A stretch of 64,000 nucleotides of DNA from Protopterus annectens (taxonomy: Eukaryota; Chordata; Ceratodontiformes; Protopteridae): positions 698,555,894-698,619,893 of the forward strand of contig NC_056750.1 in assembly GCF_019279795.1 (NCBI RefSeq). Reading direction: 5' to 3'. The notes beneath the pieces are model-generated. The model worked only from the letters and a program-made list of their open reading frames with translations. It did not search any database and was not told where the DNA came from. Shown piece by piece: positions 33,430 through 43,524 of the stretch (within the stretch, counting starts at the first letter, position 1; every line of letters starts with the position of its first letter). Made by a program: the position numbers and the translations under genes.

Positions 33430-33578
33430 CCACGGCAAACTAGATCTGAGGTAAATAAAGCATTGCATTATGGGATAAGGGGTGGGGTCTCGAGCTACTG
33501 AAGAACTTTGAGCTTGCTAGGCAGCCGTGTCGGAACCCATCAGTGATGAATGAACGGCGAGATTGAACAACTTCACAT
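33430..33578. repeat. Right inverted terminal repeat, element C, lacking the palindrome
   Basis: Inverted copy of 27494-27670. The reverse complement of the left copy reads GTGTCGGAGCCGAGGATCGG then CTCCGAACCCATC, while here it is GTGTCGGAACCCATC. A 17-base palindromic segment is missing exactly. Confidence 0.85.
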
Positions 33579-33951
33579 GGTAGTTTTCTGCTCACTGAAA
33601 AAAACATTTTGAAGGTTTAAGTTTCTGAAGAACTGAATTCATAAACTTTCCTACAGTGAGCATTAGTATCAACATCTAGAATGCGCAAGTAGCTGGAATG
33701 AAATGGGGATATGGAAGGATCATGGGACTGGGCAAGCCCTCCTGGACCTGATATTTTGTGCCATGGCATGCACTGGTGGACAGTATGTTTTCCTACAAGT
33801 GTGGGGATACAGAATACAAAATGTGGCAAGACATGATCCTGAAAAAGTCAGTGTCACTCACTGCAGAGAACCTCTTGAAGTCCTTTTCCTAGTAATTTCT
33901 CTTCTGCAGTTTTAATTTGATTTATTCCTACATATCTATATGGCACATAAA
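33579..33951. other. Spacer between elements C and B
   Basis: Unique sequence of about 370 bp. No gene or repeat recognised. Confidence 0.5.
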
Positions 33952-34165
33952 GTACAGTTTTGTACCTACCATAAATGTAGATGTTCGAGTGTATTCACTG
34001 TTGCAGTCATTACTCTTGTGTTATCCTGCTGGCAGACTTCCCGCACTCTGCCTGAATTCCAAAGTCCTGGTCTGGCGTCAGTTGCTGTTGCCTCTTCCCT
34101 GACGTCAGTGCGCCAGGGGTATAAAAGATGCAGTTGACGCCATTTTCTTTAGTTTTTCTTGCCCC
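33952..34165. repeat. Left inverted terminal repeat, element B
   Basis: GTACAGTTTTGTACCTACCA ... CACTGTTGCAGTCATTACTC ... CTTCCCTGACGTCAGTGCGC ... GGTATAAAAGATGC. Reverse complement of 45385-45587 with substitutions. Confidence 0.9.
34100..34126 (+). promoter_or_regulatory. CRE plus TATA motif in left ITR, element B (pointing inward, antisense)
   Basis: TGACGTCA at 34100-34107, twelve bases, then TATAAAA at 34120-34126. The same pair with the same spacing occurs in the right ITR. This copy would drive transcription toward higher coordinates, antisense to the element. Confidence 0.55.
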
Positions 34166-34319
34166 AGATGTCAGGTGCCCCCAAAAGGGTAGGCTAAAAA
34201 ATACTGATCATAAAAAAGCATGCACATAACCTTCATCTATAAGCAAATACACCACATAGGTTGTATAGAAAAGAGAAGTACAGATAAGTCCCAGCAATGA
34301 AAATGGTGATGGAGGGAGT

Positions 34320-34430
34320 GTAACCTGGACTGCAACAGTGAATACACTCGAACATCTACATTTATGGTAGGTACAAAACTGTACTATGTTCATCGTGTGT
34401 CACTGCTGCAGTCATTACTCTTGGGTTGAA
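34320..34430. repeat. Internal complementary region, element B
   Basis: CTGCAACAGTGAATACACTC ... GGTACAAAACTGTAC is the reverse complement of the left terminus. It is followed by TATGTTCATCGTGTGTCACTG ... CTCTTGGGTT, the reverse complement of the right terminus (AACCCAAGAG ... GATGAACAT). Confidence 0.9.
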
Positions 34431-36267
34431 TCCCAAAGCTGATGTTGGGTGGCTAGGCCATAAATAGAATTAGGAGTGGCTATGAGGCCCTGCAGAACTG
34501 CAGTGGCAAAGCCTGCTCTGGATTTAGAGTAAAGAGGTAAGTGGTAGTGCTTTGTAAAAGTGTGCACTGAAGTCCAGGTTGCAGCCTGCAAAATGTCTTT
34601 GGTTGGTACTCCTCTGAGGAAGGCTGCTGAAGTGGCTGCTGCTCTGGTAGAATGTAGCCTAATGCCCTTAGGCACTGATTTGTCATGTCATGAACAGCAG
34701 AAACGAATGCAGTGGCCTATCCATTTTGAAATAGTCTGCTTTGAAATAGCCTTTCCTTGTGATCCTGCAGCATATGCCACTAAGAGTTGCTCAGTCTTTC
34801 TGAAAGCTTTAGTTTTGTCCAAGTAAAAGCATAGCTGTCTGTGTATGTCCAATGAATGCAGAAGTCTCTCCCCCTTATTCTGCGGGTTTGGATAAAAGGT
34901 AGGCAAATGAATGGTTTGGTTCAGAGCCACACTGGACACTACCTTAGGCATAAATGTTGGGTTTGTCCTTAGTGAAACCCTGTCCGGATGGAAAATAATA
35001 AAATATTCCATAGCTATTAGTGCCGGTAACTCTGAGACTCTTCTTGCTGAAGTAATTGCTAGGAGAAGAGCCGTTTTCCATGATAAGTACTTTATCTCAG
35101 GTGTACTGGCTGGCTCAGAAGGAGGCAGTGTGAGTTTTTCCAAGACAAAATTGAGGACCCATGCAGGTATTGGTGCTCTCCTTGGAGGTCTTATGTTTTT
35201 GGCCCCTCTGAGATACTGCCTTAGCAGTGGATGAGAAAACATTCCATATTGTAGTGAGCTGAAATGGCAGAGGCATGGATTTTACTTGATGAGAAGGATA
35301 TGCCTTTGTCCAGCATCTCAGTTAGGTATTGTAAAATCTGAGGAATATTTGGTACAAGCATGTCAATTCCCTGTGCCTGGTTCCAAGCACAGAATCTCTT
35401 CCATTTTTTTGCATAAGATTTTCTGGTGCTGGGCCTCCTGGCCTCCAAAATAACATCCATAACTGCTTTAGAGAGAGGTGTGTTAAGAAAGTTTACATTA
35501 TCCGGCATGCAGCCAGATTTAGGGTTCCCAGTTGGCTGTGTAGGATCTGATTGTTTTGTTGGGTCAGCAAATGAGGAATTTGAGGCAATGTCCAGGCTGG
35601 GCCTTGAGACAAGCTCTTTAGGATTGGGTACCAGTGCTGGCGTGGCCAGTCTGGGGCAATCAGGATCATTTTTGGCTTCTCTTGTCTGACCTTTAGGAGT
35701 ACCTTTGAGAGGAGAGGCAGAGGAGGGAAGGCATATACTGTGAGGGCTTTCCAGCTGAATGAAAGGGCGTCCACTTTCCATGCTTGTTTGTTTTACGTCC
35801 GAGTGCAGAATTTCTGTAGCTGGCAGTTGTGAGGGGAAGCAAATAGATCTATGTCTGGGCATCCCTATTTCCCTGTTATCATGCTGGAGATTTGTGGATC
35901 TAGTTTCCACTCGTGAGGATCCATGAGGTTTCTGCTTAGTTCGTCTGCCAAAGTATTTTTCTTTCCTGGCAGGAATTGTGCTTGCAGGTGTACTTGATAA
36001 ATCAATGCTGTGTTCCACAAAGTCATGGTTTGACTGCAGAGGGGGTAGGAATGTGTGCCTCCTTGCTTGTCTATGTACCACATGACTGTAGTATTGTCCG
36101 TCTTTATCAGCAGTTGTCCTGGATGAAGTAGGTCCTTGAAGGCTGTCAGGGCATTCTATACAGCTAGCATCTCTTTTTGATTGATATGAAGATGCATTTG
36201 GCTTGTGAGCCATGTGCCCTGAATACATTTTCCTGCCATGTGTGCCCCCAGGCATAATCTGATGCAT
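34415..36267 (-). pseudogene. DIRS tyrosine recombinase, element B
   Basis: The N-terminal frame (35221-36267) holds the core-binding region: SKAVMDVILEARRPSTRKSY and KKWKRFCAWNQAQGID. It shifts near 35230 into a second frame with LKYLSWKTALLLAITSARRV-type sequence (first catalytic Arg) and DRVSLRTNPTFMPK. A TGA at 34688-34690 then interrupts it, and the same frame resumes with GIRLHSTRAAATSAAF (HxxR) and TFTKHYHLPLYSKSRAGFAT (candidate Tyr). One frameshift and one nonsense codon separate otherwise complete catalytic residues. Confidence 0.85.
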
Positions 36268-36360
36268 CTGTTGTTAGTGCTTGTCTGGCTGTGGGTAAAG
36301 TGAATGGCTGTCCCTTGTTGTGGTGACAGGCCTGTGCCCACCATCGAAACTCCTGTTGCA
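35493..36360 (-). pseudogene. DIRS RNase H plus methyltransferase-like domain, element B
   Basis: Fragments show QMHLHINQKEMLAV, MWYIDKQGGTHSYPL and LPGKKNTLADELSR (RNase H), then ALTVYAFPPLPLLSKVLLK and ILIAPDWPRQHWYPIL (methyltransferase-like). The pieces are separated by stops or shifts near 35780-35865 and 36083-36156. The RT it should follow lies on the other side of element D. Confidence 0.75.
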
Positions 36361-36381
36361 GGCAGGGAATGAGAGTAATAA

Positions 36382-36545
36382 GAAGTTATGTACCTAGCTT
36401 AACGTTCCATGTTAGTTGTCTTCTTCTCGCCTTCCTCAGCTCTGACTCGGCCATCTTCAAAAGCTTGAGAGCTGCTTACTGGCTCGAGGCCCCCCTATAT
36501 CCCATGATGCCTGGCGCTAGATACCCAGATCTCATTTGGTAAACC
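36382..36545. repeat. Left inverted terminal repeat, element D
   Basis: GAAGTTATGTACCTAGCTTA ... CTTCTCGCCTTC ... GACTCGGCCATCTTCAAAAG ... GGCTCGAGGCCCCCCTATAT ... GCCTGGCGCTAGATACCCAG. Inverted relative to 42290-42446. It lacks the GGAGCCGAGGATCGGCTCC palindrome and the GAATGAAGG stretch present on the right. Confidence 0.9.
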
Positions 36546-36721
36546 TAACTACAGACATAATAATAACAATTATAATAATAATACAGTAAACATGTCGTAG
36601 AATGCATAAATCCTTCTGGAAAGACTGCTAGTCAGAAGTAATAGCCAGAGAAGACTCAGCCAGTGATAAAAACATAAGGAACTCTTCTCTGTCTACTAGG
36701 ATAGGGGGATGGAGGGTGGGA

Positions 36722-36828
36722 TGCAAGAAAGAAGACGAGAAGAAGACAACTAACACGGAACATTATGGTAGGTACATAACTTCTTAATGTTAAGTTGTCT
36801 ATCTCACCTTCATTCTTGCTTGTTGGGA
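36722..36828. repeat. Internal complementary region, element D
   Basis: GACGAGAAGAAGACAACTAA ... GGTACATAACTTC complements the left terminus. It is followed by TTAATGTTAAGTTGTCTATC ... CATTCTTGCTTGTTGGG, which complements the right terminus (AACCCAACCAGCAAGAATG ... ACTTAACATT). Confidence 0.92.
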
Positions 36829-36859
36829 CAGCGTCCCTAGCACCTCAATCCTGGGTGGC

Positions 36860-38311
36860 TCATCGGAACAGACTCTTCAGAACAGTGGAACCAAAATCAG
36901 CTCTGCTCCTGGAGGCCACGTCCAGCTTATAATGTGAAATGAAAGTATGAGGATTGGCCCATGTAGCTGCCGCACAAATAGTTTCCATTGGCAATCTTGC
37001 CTGAAAAGCCACTGAAGTAGCTAAAGCTCTAGTGGAGTGACCTTTTGGTTTAGCAGGAAGCTCTTTATTCCTTAACTGATATATAAATGTAATAATAGAT
37101 GTCAACCACCTAGATAAGGTTACTTTCGACACCGGTATACCTTGTTTACCCTCAGCATAGGACAGGAACAACTGGTCTGATTTTCTGATTTGCTTGGTTC
37201 TATGCAAGTAAAAGCGTAATTATCTATGAACGTCCAACTGATGTAATTTGTATTCTGCTTTGTTGGAATAATTTGGAAAAAACACAGGCAGGTCAATAGA
37301 CTGATTCAAATTATCATCAGAAGCAACCTTTGGAAGAAAGGAAGGGTTAGTCCTAAGAGAAACTCTATCATTGTGAAAAACTAGGTAAGGAGGACGAACA
37401 CAAAGAGCCTGAAGTTCAGAAACTCTTCTAACTGACGTAATTGCAACCAGAAGAAGGGTTTTCCAAGAAAGAAACTTCAACGAACAAGAAGCTGCAGGTT
37501 CAAAGGGGGGCAGTATCAGGGAAGCTAAAATCAAATTTAGATCCCACGGAGGCGGGGGATCTCTTACTGGGGGCCTGAGTACAGTGGTCCCTTTAAGAAA
37601 AGCTTTACAAAGCTTATGGGACATGATGCTTGTATCAGATAAACCCGTATGAAAGTTTGAAATTGCAGCTAGCTGAACTCTAATTGTGGCAGAAGAGGAT
37701 CCAGCTCGAAAAAGTTCCACTAGAAAATCTAAAATATGGTGCACAGGGGCTGAAACGGGATCTATATTTCTGGTCTCTGCCCAGAAGGAAAAACGTTTCC
37801 ACTTACTAGCATAAGTCTTTCTAGTGGTAGACTTATGCGATGATGAGATGATTTCACGCACCGAGTGGGAGATGTTCGGAAGCCTGGCTAAGGTCGGAGG
37901 TGGAGCAACCAAGCAGTGAGCGGGAGAGATTGAAGAGATTGGTGCAGCCCACCCGATTGATGGATCAGGAAGTCTGGAAGTGGGTCCAGGGTCCAGGGCT
38001 GCTCCAGAAGGTGATGATGCAGGAACAGGAACCAAATTTGTCGAGGCCAGTAAGGGGCAATGAGGATCATCTTGCATCCCAATGTGGTAGCTTTCTGAAT
38101 TAGTTTGGGAATCAGGGGAAATGGAGGGAATGCATAAAGAGGTCCCTGAGGCCAATCGTGAACTAGAGCGTCTCTGGGGAAGTGTTCGGGAAGAGGGAGG
38201 AGTGAGAAGAAATTGTCGCACTTGCTGTTGAAGGGGGTGGCAAAAAGGTCGCAGCAAGGCTGACCCCATTTGTGGAAGATTTTTTCTGCCACTGTCTGAT
38301 TGAGAGACCAC
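36860..38311 (-). pseudogene. DIRS tyrosine recombinase, element D
   Basis: Two blocks in one protein. 37220-38311 begins at GTG right after a TGA and covers the region overlapping RNase H, the binding region STTRKTYASKWKRFSFWAET, LKFLSWKTLLLVAITSVRRV (first Arg) and DRVSLRTNPSFLPK. A TAA near 37220 stops it. 36860-37207 continues with GHSTRALATSVAF (HxxR) and NPHTFISHYKLD (candidate catalytic Tyr). It is therefore nearly complete, with one premature stop. Confidence 0.85.
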
Positions 38312-38650
38312 TCATGAGGCATGAGAATTGCTCTGCTCAGCCTGTCTGCTATAACGTTGGACTTCCCAGGGATGTGCGCTGCTATCAGAAACTGTTGGGA
38401 AGAGATCGCCCACTGCCAAAGTCTGAGTGCTTCTTGACATAAGGGGTAGGACCTGGTTCTGCCCTGCTTGTTGATGTACCATACTACCGACATATTGTCT
38501 GTTTGAATTGCAATGGTCCCGGTGGGAAGAGAGTTCTGAAGAACTTGCAACGCTAAAAGCACGGCCCTCATCTCCAAGACATTGATATGCAGATGGTACT
38601 CGTGAGGCTGGCAGGTGCCTTGGACTGCTCTGCCCTGAAAATGCCCCCCC
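37888..38650 (-). CDS. DIRS RNase H plus methyltransferase-like domain, element D
   Basis: LEMRAVLLALQVLQN, QTDNMSVVWYINKQGR and IPGKSNVIADRLSR are RNase H blocks; CDLFATPFNSKC, HDWPQGPLYAFPPFPLI and ILIAPYWPRQIWFLFL are the methyltransferase-like blocks. The frame is shifted relative to the RT by one base at the G9 run (C9 on plus, 38644-38652), so the first RNase H block lies in the RT frame and the rest in this one. It overlaps the recombinase ORF. Confidence 0.75.
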
Positions 38651-40036
38651 CCTACAACCGATCAGGGAGACATCCGTGGTCACCGTAGCCACTGGAGGAG
38701 GAAGAACAAATGGTCTACCCTGGTGTATTGATGGGGAAACCATCCACCAAGCAAGTTGGTTTTTGCATGACTGTGTGATCATTATCATGTGAGACATTGG
38801 AAGTTGCTGGAAGGACCATTGTGTGAACAGCATCCACTGAAGAATCCTCATGTGAAAACGAGCAAGGGGGACTAGTATGATAGCCGCTGCCATGAGACCC
38901 AATGTTCTTAGGATGAATCTGGCCTGAATTTTTTTGCATCCTAATAAGACCTGCACATGTCGTCGAATGTCTAACACTCTGTCTACTGGAAGTCTCGCTG
39001 ACATGTCCTTTGTATTTAAGTTTGCGCCTATAAAGGTAACAGATTGACAAGGCGACAATGCAGACTTTTTGAAATTTATTGTGATGCCTAGTTTGCAGCA
39101 AGTTTGGATGGTGTAGTCTCTGCCTCGCAGCAGGTGATGCCTGGTGGTTGCAGTAAAATATGGAAACACCTGGAATCCTTGCCGTCTCAGGTGAGAGGTA
39201 ACTACTGCCAAACATTTGGTGAACACCCTGGGGGCTGTGGTGAGACCAAAGGGCAGAGCTCTAAACTGATAATGACTGGCTCCCAGCTGGAAGTGGAGGA
39301 ATCTTCTGGAGCATCTGTCCATTTTGATATGGTAGTACGCATCCTGAAGATCTATGGAGCACATCCAATTGTCCTGACCCAGAAAGGGTAAAATGGACTG
39401 TAGCGTGACCATCTGGAACTTTGTTATTTGAACAAACCTGTTTTGTCTGCTGAGATCCAGAATGGGTCTCCAGTCCCTTGTCTTTTTTGGTACCAAAAAG
39501 AACCTTGAGTAAATTCCGGATCCTTGCTGGTCTGCTGGGACTGACTGGATGGCTCTTTTTCTTAACAATTTTGAAATTTCTTGAACTGCTTGATCCCTTA
39601 GACTGGGTAGAACATCTGGAAAGGATTTGTTGGGAATGTAGGCAGTGTGAAAGAAGGGGATTTTGTAGCCTTCGGATATGACAGACAGTACCCATTTGTC
39701 TTGTGTTATACTTTGCCAGGCTTTTGGGTACAGCGATAATCTTCCCCCGACTGCCTCTGAAGGTGGACAGCCAGGCAGTACCTCAGGAATGCTGGAAGGG
39801 CTTGTCAGAGAAAGATTCTCTTTGGCCCTGATTTTGCGGACCCCCTCTGCCCCAAGGGTGGCGTCTATTGTTGTTCCCTCCTCTGCCCCTGGAGGGGAAC
39901 TCTCCACGTGTGTCAGGCACGGCTCCCTGGGGTTTCCGGAACCACATCTTCCCACTCTTCTGACCCTTGGGATACGGTCTTGAAGGAGTGGAAAAATGGA
40001 CACCCACAGCAGAGAGAGTCTTGCCTTCTTGCTCAC
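38312..40036 (-). pseudogene. DIRS reverse transcriptase lacking the YLDD motif, element D
   Basis: A 574-residue open frame. Blocks: LSLYPKAWQSITQDKWVLSV, FFLVPKKTRDWRPILDLS, MCSIDLQDAYYHIKM and RALPFGLTTAPRVF. Then FPYFTATTRH stands where A has FPYLDDWLLTATTRH: an in-frame 15-base deletion (near 39157) removes the catalytic Asp pair. After the first RNase H residues the frame shifts at the G9 run and continues in the recombinase phase, to a TGA directly before the recombinase start. It overlaps the gag end by about 250 bases. Confidence 0.85.
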
Positions 40037-41945
40037 ACCTGGTAAGGGTATCCTTCACCTGTGGTCCAAAAAGAACAGAACCATCAAAGGGGGTGTTGGC
40101 GAAAGACGCCCTGAAGGGTTCCGTAAAGTTACATAACCGCATCCAAGCATGCCTCCTCAAGGCCACGCCTGTGCCTGCGGCTCTACTCGCACCATTGGCT
40201 GCATAAGAGATGAGCTGCATGGAGGAGTTAACTACCGAATTAAGAGTCGCGAGCTGGGAGGTAACCTTAGCCTGGGCTCCTGCAGCTGATGGATCTTGAA
40301 GGGTATCTCCTAGCTCTTTAAAGAGATCCCTTTGAAGACGGGTAAAGTGGCACAAGTAATTCAGCGACCTCATGGAGAAGGTCGCTGAGGAAAACATCCG
40401 CTTCCCATATCTGTCCATCATCCTAGATTCCTTATTAGGAGGATGGACAGATGAAGAAGTTTCAGCCAACTCCTTTTTTGTGGCCGCTGCTACCACCATG
40501 GCATCAATGGGAACACTCTTGGTCAGAAATTGCTTGTCTTGAGGGGGAGTAATAAATTTTGTGGGCCTGCGGGGAGTTGGTTCCATTGTGTCTGGAGCTG
40601 AGCACGCCTTTCGAGCCACCACAGACATCAGTGGATCGAAAGATGGAGACACCCAGGTGGTGGAGGGTCGGGAACCAAACGCGTCCAGGAACACCGACTC
40701 ATCCTCGGAAGGGTTAAAGGCAGCCCAGTTCCCCCTTTGCTTAAGAATATCAAGGATGTCTGAGAAGGAGACGTCCTCAGAGGAGGATCTCGGGGACCCT
40801 TCCGAATCCTCCAAGTCGGTATCTGAAGTGACAGACTCAGGGGAGTCAACATGCTTCCTCTTGCATTTCCTCTTTCGAGGGGGCTCCTCTGAATGAACGG
40901 GGGAGGCCTCGGAAGAGGAAGATAGACCCAATGGGGTGCCCCGGAGTGCTTGTTCCCCACGCTTGGGGTCTGGAGGAGGGGCAGAGGCAGGAGCAGGCAC
41001 CATGGGGGGAGGAGCTGATGAGGCTGACCGTGAGGCTGACTCAGATGCCACCACACTCCTCATGACCTCGAAGGCACCTCTTCCCGATATCGGAGAAGGC
41101 TCCAGCTCTGAAGAGACCGGAATCCTTCCCGGCACCGAGAGAGATAGCTCCGAAGCCGATGTAGGAGCCAAACTCACCTGCGCCGAAGCTCCGAGAGGGA
41201 GAACTGGGTCAGACAAGGGTCCGATGCCTCTCCCCACCTCGTAGCCGACGAGGATGTCCCAGCACCCAGATCCCTCCAAGGACAGCACCATGGAAGAGAT
41301 CAGAGCCGACGAAGGTACCAAAATGGTAGGTATCAGTGCTGATGGTCCCACGATCCCAGCCCCAGCAAGCTCCGGCTCCGAGCTCAAGGGATGAGTCAAA
41401 GGGGGAACTACTGCAGAGACAGGTGGAGCCGAACCCTGATGAAGGGGGCTGGATAACATTTTAGCCAGGGTCTGCGATTTTAAAAGCCTGCTCACCACTC
41501 TCTCCAAATCATGGTCAGATAGTCTAGACGACCAAGAAGAGTGGGATCGGTGATTTCGCTCCGACTCTAACAAGGGCGACTCCGGAGCCGAATGTATCGA
41601 CTCTAAGGATGGTGATCTAGAGCGTTTTCGACTCCCTGACGGTTCCGACAGCAGAGTCGGGGCCGACTGGGAGATAGGTACTTCAGTTCCAGTCGGAGCC
41701 GAAGTTGGCTGGGAGATAGGTACTTCAGTTCCAGCCGGAATCGAAGTTGAAGCAGACGCCACACCCGATGACGGCTCCGAACTGGGAGCCGGCGGCTTCG
41801 ATGGCTTGGAAGGTTTCACTGACTGAGCCTTAGCCGGTGATCCTTCAGGTTTATGCAAACCCCTAAGGATAAGCTTATTCCTATGCTCCTGCAGGACTCT
41901 TGGACTAAAGGCGTGACACACCGAACAAGAGTCCTGCAGGTGTAG
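39783..41945 (-). pseudogene. DIRS gag-like, element D, without its start
   Basis: About 720 residues, colinear with element A gag from VYCLG and LHLQDSC onward: the Cys/His cluster remnant CSVCHAFSPRV, GSRKRSRSPS, WVSPSFDPLM, SVPIDAMVVAAATKKELAET, TLTRCEQEGKTLSAVGVHFS and an RG-rich end (SRGRGGNNNR). The first ~35 codons, with the start and the first zinc-binding Cys pair, are missing. Upstream sequence (41970-42240) is an unrelated A-rich stretch and a TA microsatellite. Confidence 0.82.
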
Positions 41946-42168
41946 GGTGCCCAAGCAATAGACACTACCTTAAAAAAGGAAACAAGGATAAGCCTCTAAC
42001 TGAAAACGGCTACCTTAAAAAGGAAACGGGGGTGGGGGAGGGAGGGGAAAACTCTCTAAGAAGAAAACAAGTTTTCAAGGGGGAAGACTAAACACCAACA
42101 AATACTACAACTATGTATGAACACTAAGTATTCTAACAATTAACTATAATAATATACAAAAAGTTCTA

Positions 42169-42169
<1 letters not shown>

Positions 42170-42226
<57 letters not shown>
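42170..42226. repeat. (TA)n microsatellite in the 5' leader of element D
   Basis: About 25 TA units (ATATATGTATATATATATAT...) between the right ITR and the gag remnant. Absent from the matching place in element A. Confidence 0.97.
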
Positions 42227-42228
<2 letters not shown>

Positions 42229-42289
42229 GATAAAGTGAAAAAGATACAACCTGAGCCAGTAAACGCAACCTCGTAGCAGAAGCAGAAAA

Positions 42290-42446
42290 CGAGATCTGGG
42301 TATCTAGCGCCAGGCATCATGGGATATAGGGGGGCCTCGAGCCATTAAGCAGCTCTCGAGCTTTTGAAGATGGCCAAGTCGGAGCCGAGGATCGGCTCCG
42401 AACCCAACCAGCAAGAATGAAGGCGAGATAGATAACTTAACATTTA
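42290..42446. repeat. Right inverted terminal repeat, element D
   Basis: TCTGGGTATCTAGCGCCAGG ... GGGATATAGGGGGGCCTCGA ... GATGGCCAAGTCGGAGCCGA plus GGATCGGCTCC ... GAATGAAGGCGAGATAGATA ... ACTTAACATT. Partner of 36382-36545. Confidence 0.9.
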
Positions 42447-43524
42447 ATGTTTCCAGGCTGTGGCAATGTTGAGTCCAAACACTTTTTAGATACCATTGTA
42501 GTTTCCTCATGTGCAGTCTTGCATATGGAATTAGTAGAATGAAGGATGCCATGTAGCCCAGAGCCTGCAGAATTTTTCTTGCAGATAACTGGGTCTTTGT
42601 TGCCATGTTTTTGAAGTAAGACATCAGTTGCCTTTGTTTGTCTGGCATGAGATAAGCCATCTGGGCAGCTGTATTTAAGCTTGCACCCAGGAATATTATC
42701 TCTTGAGAGGGTACTAGTTTTGATTTCTTTTCGTTTACTGTGTACCCTAGGCAAATTAATAATCTTTTTATGAATGCCAGATGCTTTAGTAGAATGTCTT
42801 TGGTCTCTGCTTGAATACAGCAGTCGTCCAAGTAGGGACATATTTGAATTCCTCTTTGTCTGCAAAAAGCAATTACTGGTGCCAGGCATTTTGTGAAGAC
42901 CCTGAGCACAGTAGATAAGCCAAAGGGCAGTGCAGAGAATTGGTAGTGCATTGTGCCAGCTATGAATCTGAGGTATCTTCTGCAAGATTGTCTGATTGGT
43001 ACATGCCGGTATGCCTCTTTGAGGTCCAAAGTTACAAGCCAAGTCTTCGTGCCCAACATGGGCAGAAGTTGCTGCAGAGTCAACAATTTGAATTTTGGAA
43101 CGTCCAGAAAAGTATTTAGAATAGACAGGTCCAGAATTGGTCTCCAGGCTTTGTCCTTTCTTGGCACTAAGAAAAGTCTTGAGTAAAATCCTTGTCCCTG
43201 CTCTTGTTGTGGCACTGGCTGAATAGCCCTCATGTCCATGAGAGATGAAATTTGTTTTTGTGCCTCTGCCCATTGATTGTGTGGCAGGTCTGGCATACCT
43301 TTTGCCTTTGGAAGGGTGTGAAAGTGGAACCTGTAGCCCTGAGAGACTATATTTAAGACCCATTTGTCCTGGGTGATCCTGTGCCAGTTTTGTGAAAAAA
43401 GTGCTAGCTTTCCCCCTAAGGGTGCTGCCAAAAGGTAAGTGCTTGGCATTGGCAGAGGGAAGTCATTGGGACTGTTTCCTATACGGCTGTGATTTGTCTT
43501 CTCCGCTTTTGGAGGTAGAATCAC
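42440..43524 (-). CDS. DIRS reverse transcriptase, element B (C-terminus cut by element D)
   Basis: Blocks in order: LALFSQNWHRITQDKWVLNI, FYSRLFLVPRKDKAWRPILD, WLVTLDLKEAYRHVPI (first Asp), SALPFGLSTVLRVFTKCLAP and CPYLDDCCIQ (catalytic Asp pair intact). The open frame runs into element D and stops there at 42304; native codons end near 42447, where B and D meet. It overlaps the gag end by about 60 bases. A 308-residue frame in another phase (42437-43363) is open over the same region. Confidence 0.85.

Larger units (their letters stand above)
27494..33578 (-). mobile_element. DIRS retrotransposon, element C, complete in structure
   Basis: About 6.1 kb bounded by inverted terminal repeats (27494-27670 and 33430-33578) with an internal complementary region at 27800-27906. 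Order on the minus strand is gag, RT, RNase H plus methyltransferase-like, recombinase. The ends are fixed by the internal region, which joins the complements of both termini. Gag begins MSEDKDKHPK and differs from A and D, so this is a sister subfamily. Gag is frameshifted, RT has YLDN and a nonsense codon, and the recombinase is badly decayed. Confidence 0.93.
36382..42446 (-). mobile_element. DIRS retrotransposon, element D, inserted into element B
   Basis: About 6.07 kb, same family as A. The inverted repeats at its ends and an internal complementary region (36722-36828) fix both boundaries. The bases outside it (left TGCAGGCAGGGAATGAGAGT, right TTCCAGGCTGTGGCAATG) belong to element B and rejoin between RT and RNase H. 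No clear target duplication is visible, as expected for recombinase-mediated integration. It has lost the RT active-site motif, the gag start, and the continuity of the recombinase. Confidence 0.93.

Noticed and set aside
27494-33578. LTR retrotransposon (Gypsy-like)
   Set aside because: The terminal repeats are inverted, not direct, a recombinase of the tyrosine type is present, and I see no protease or DDE integrase.
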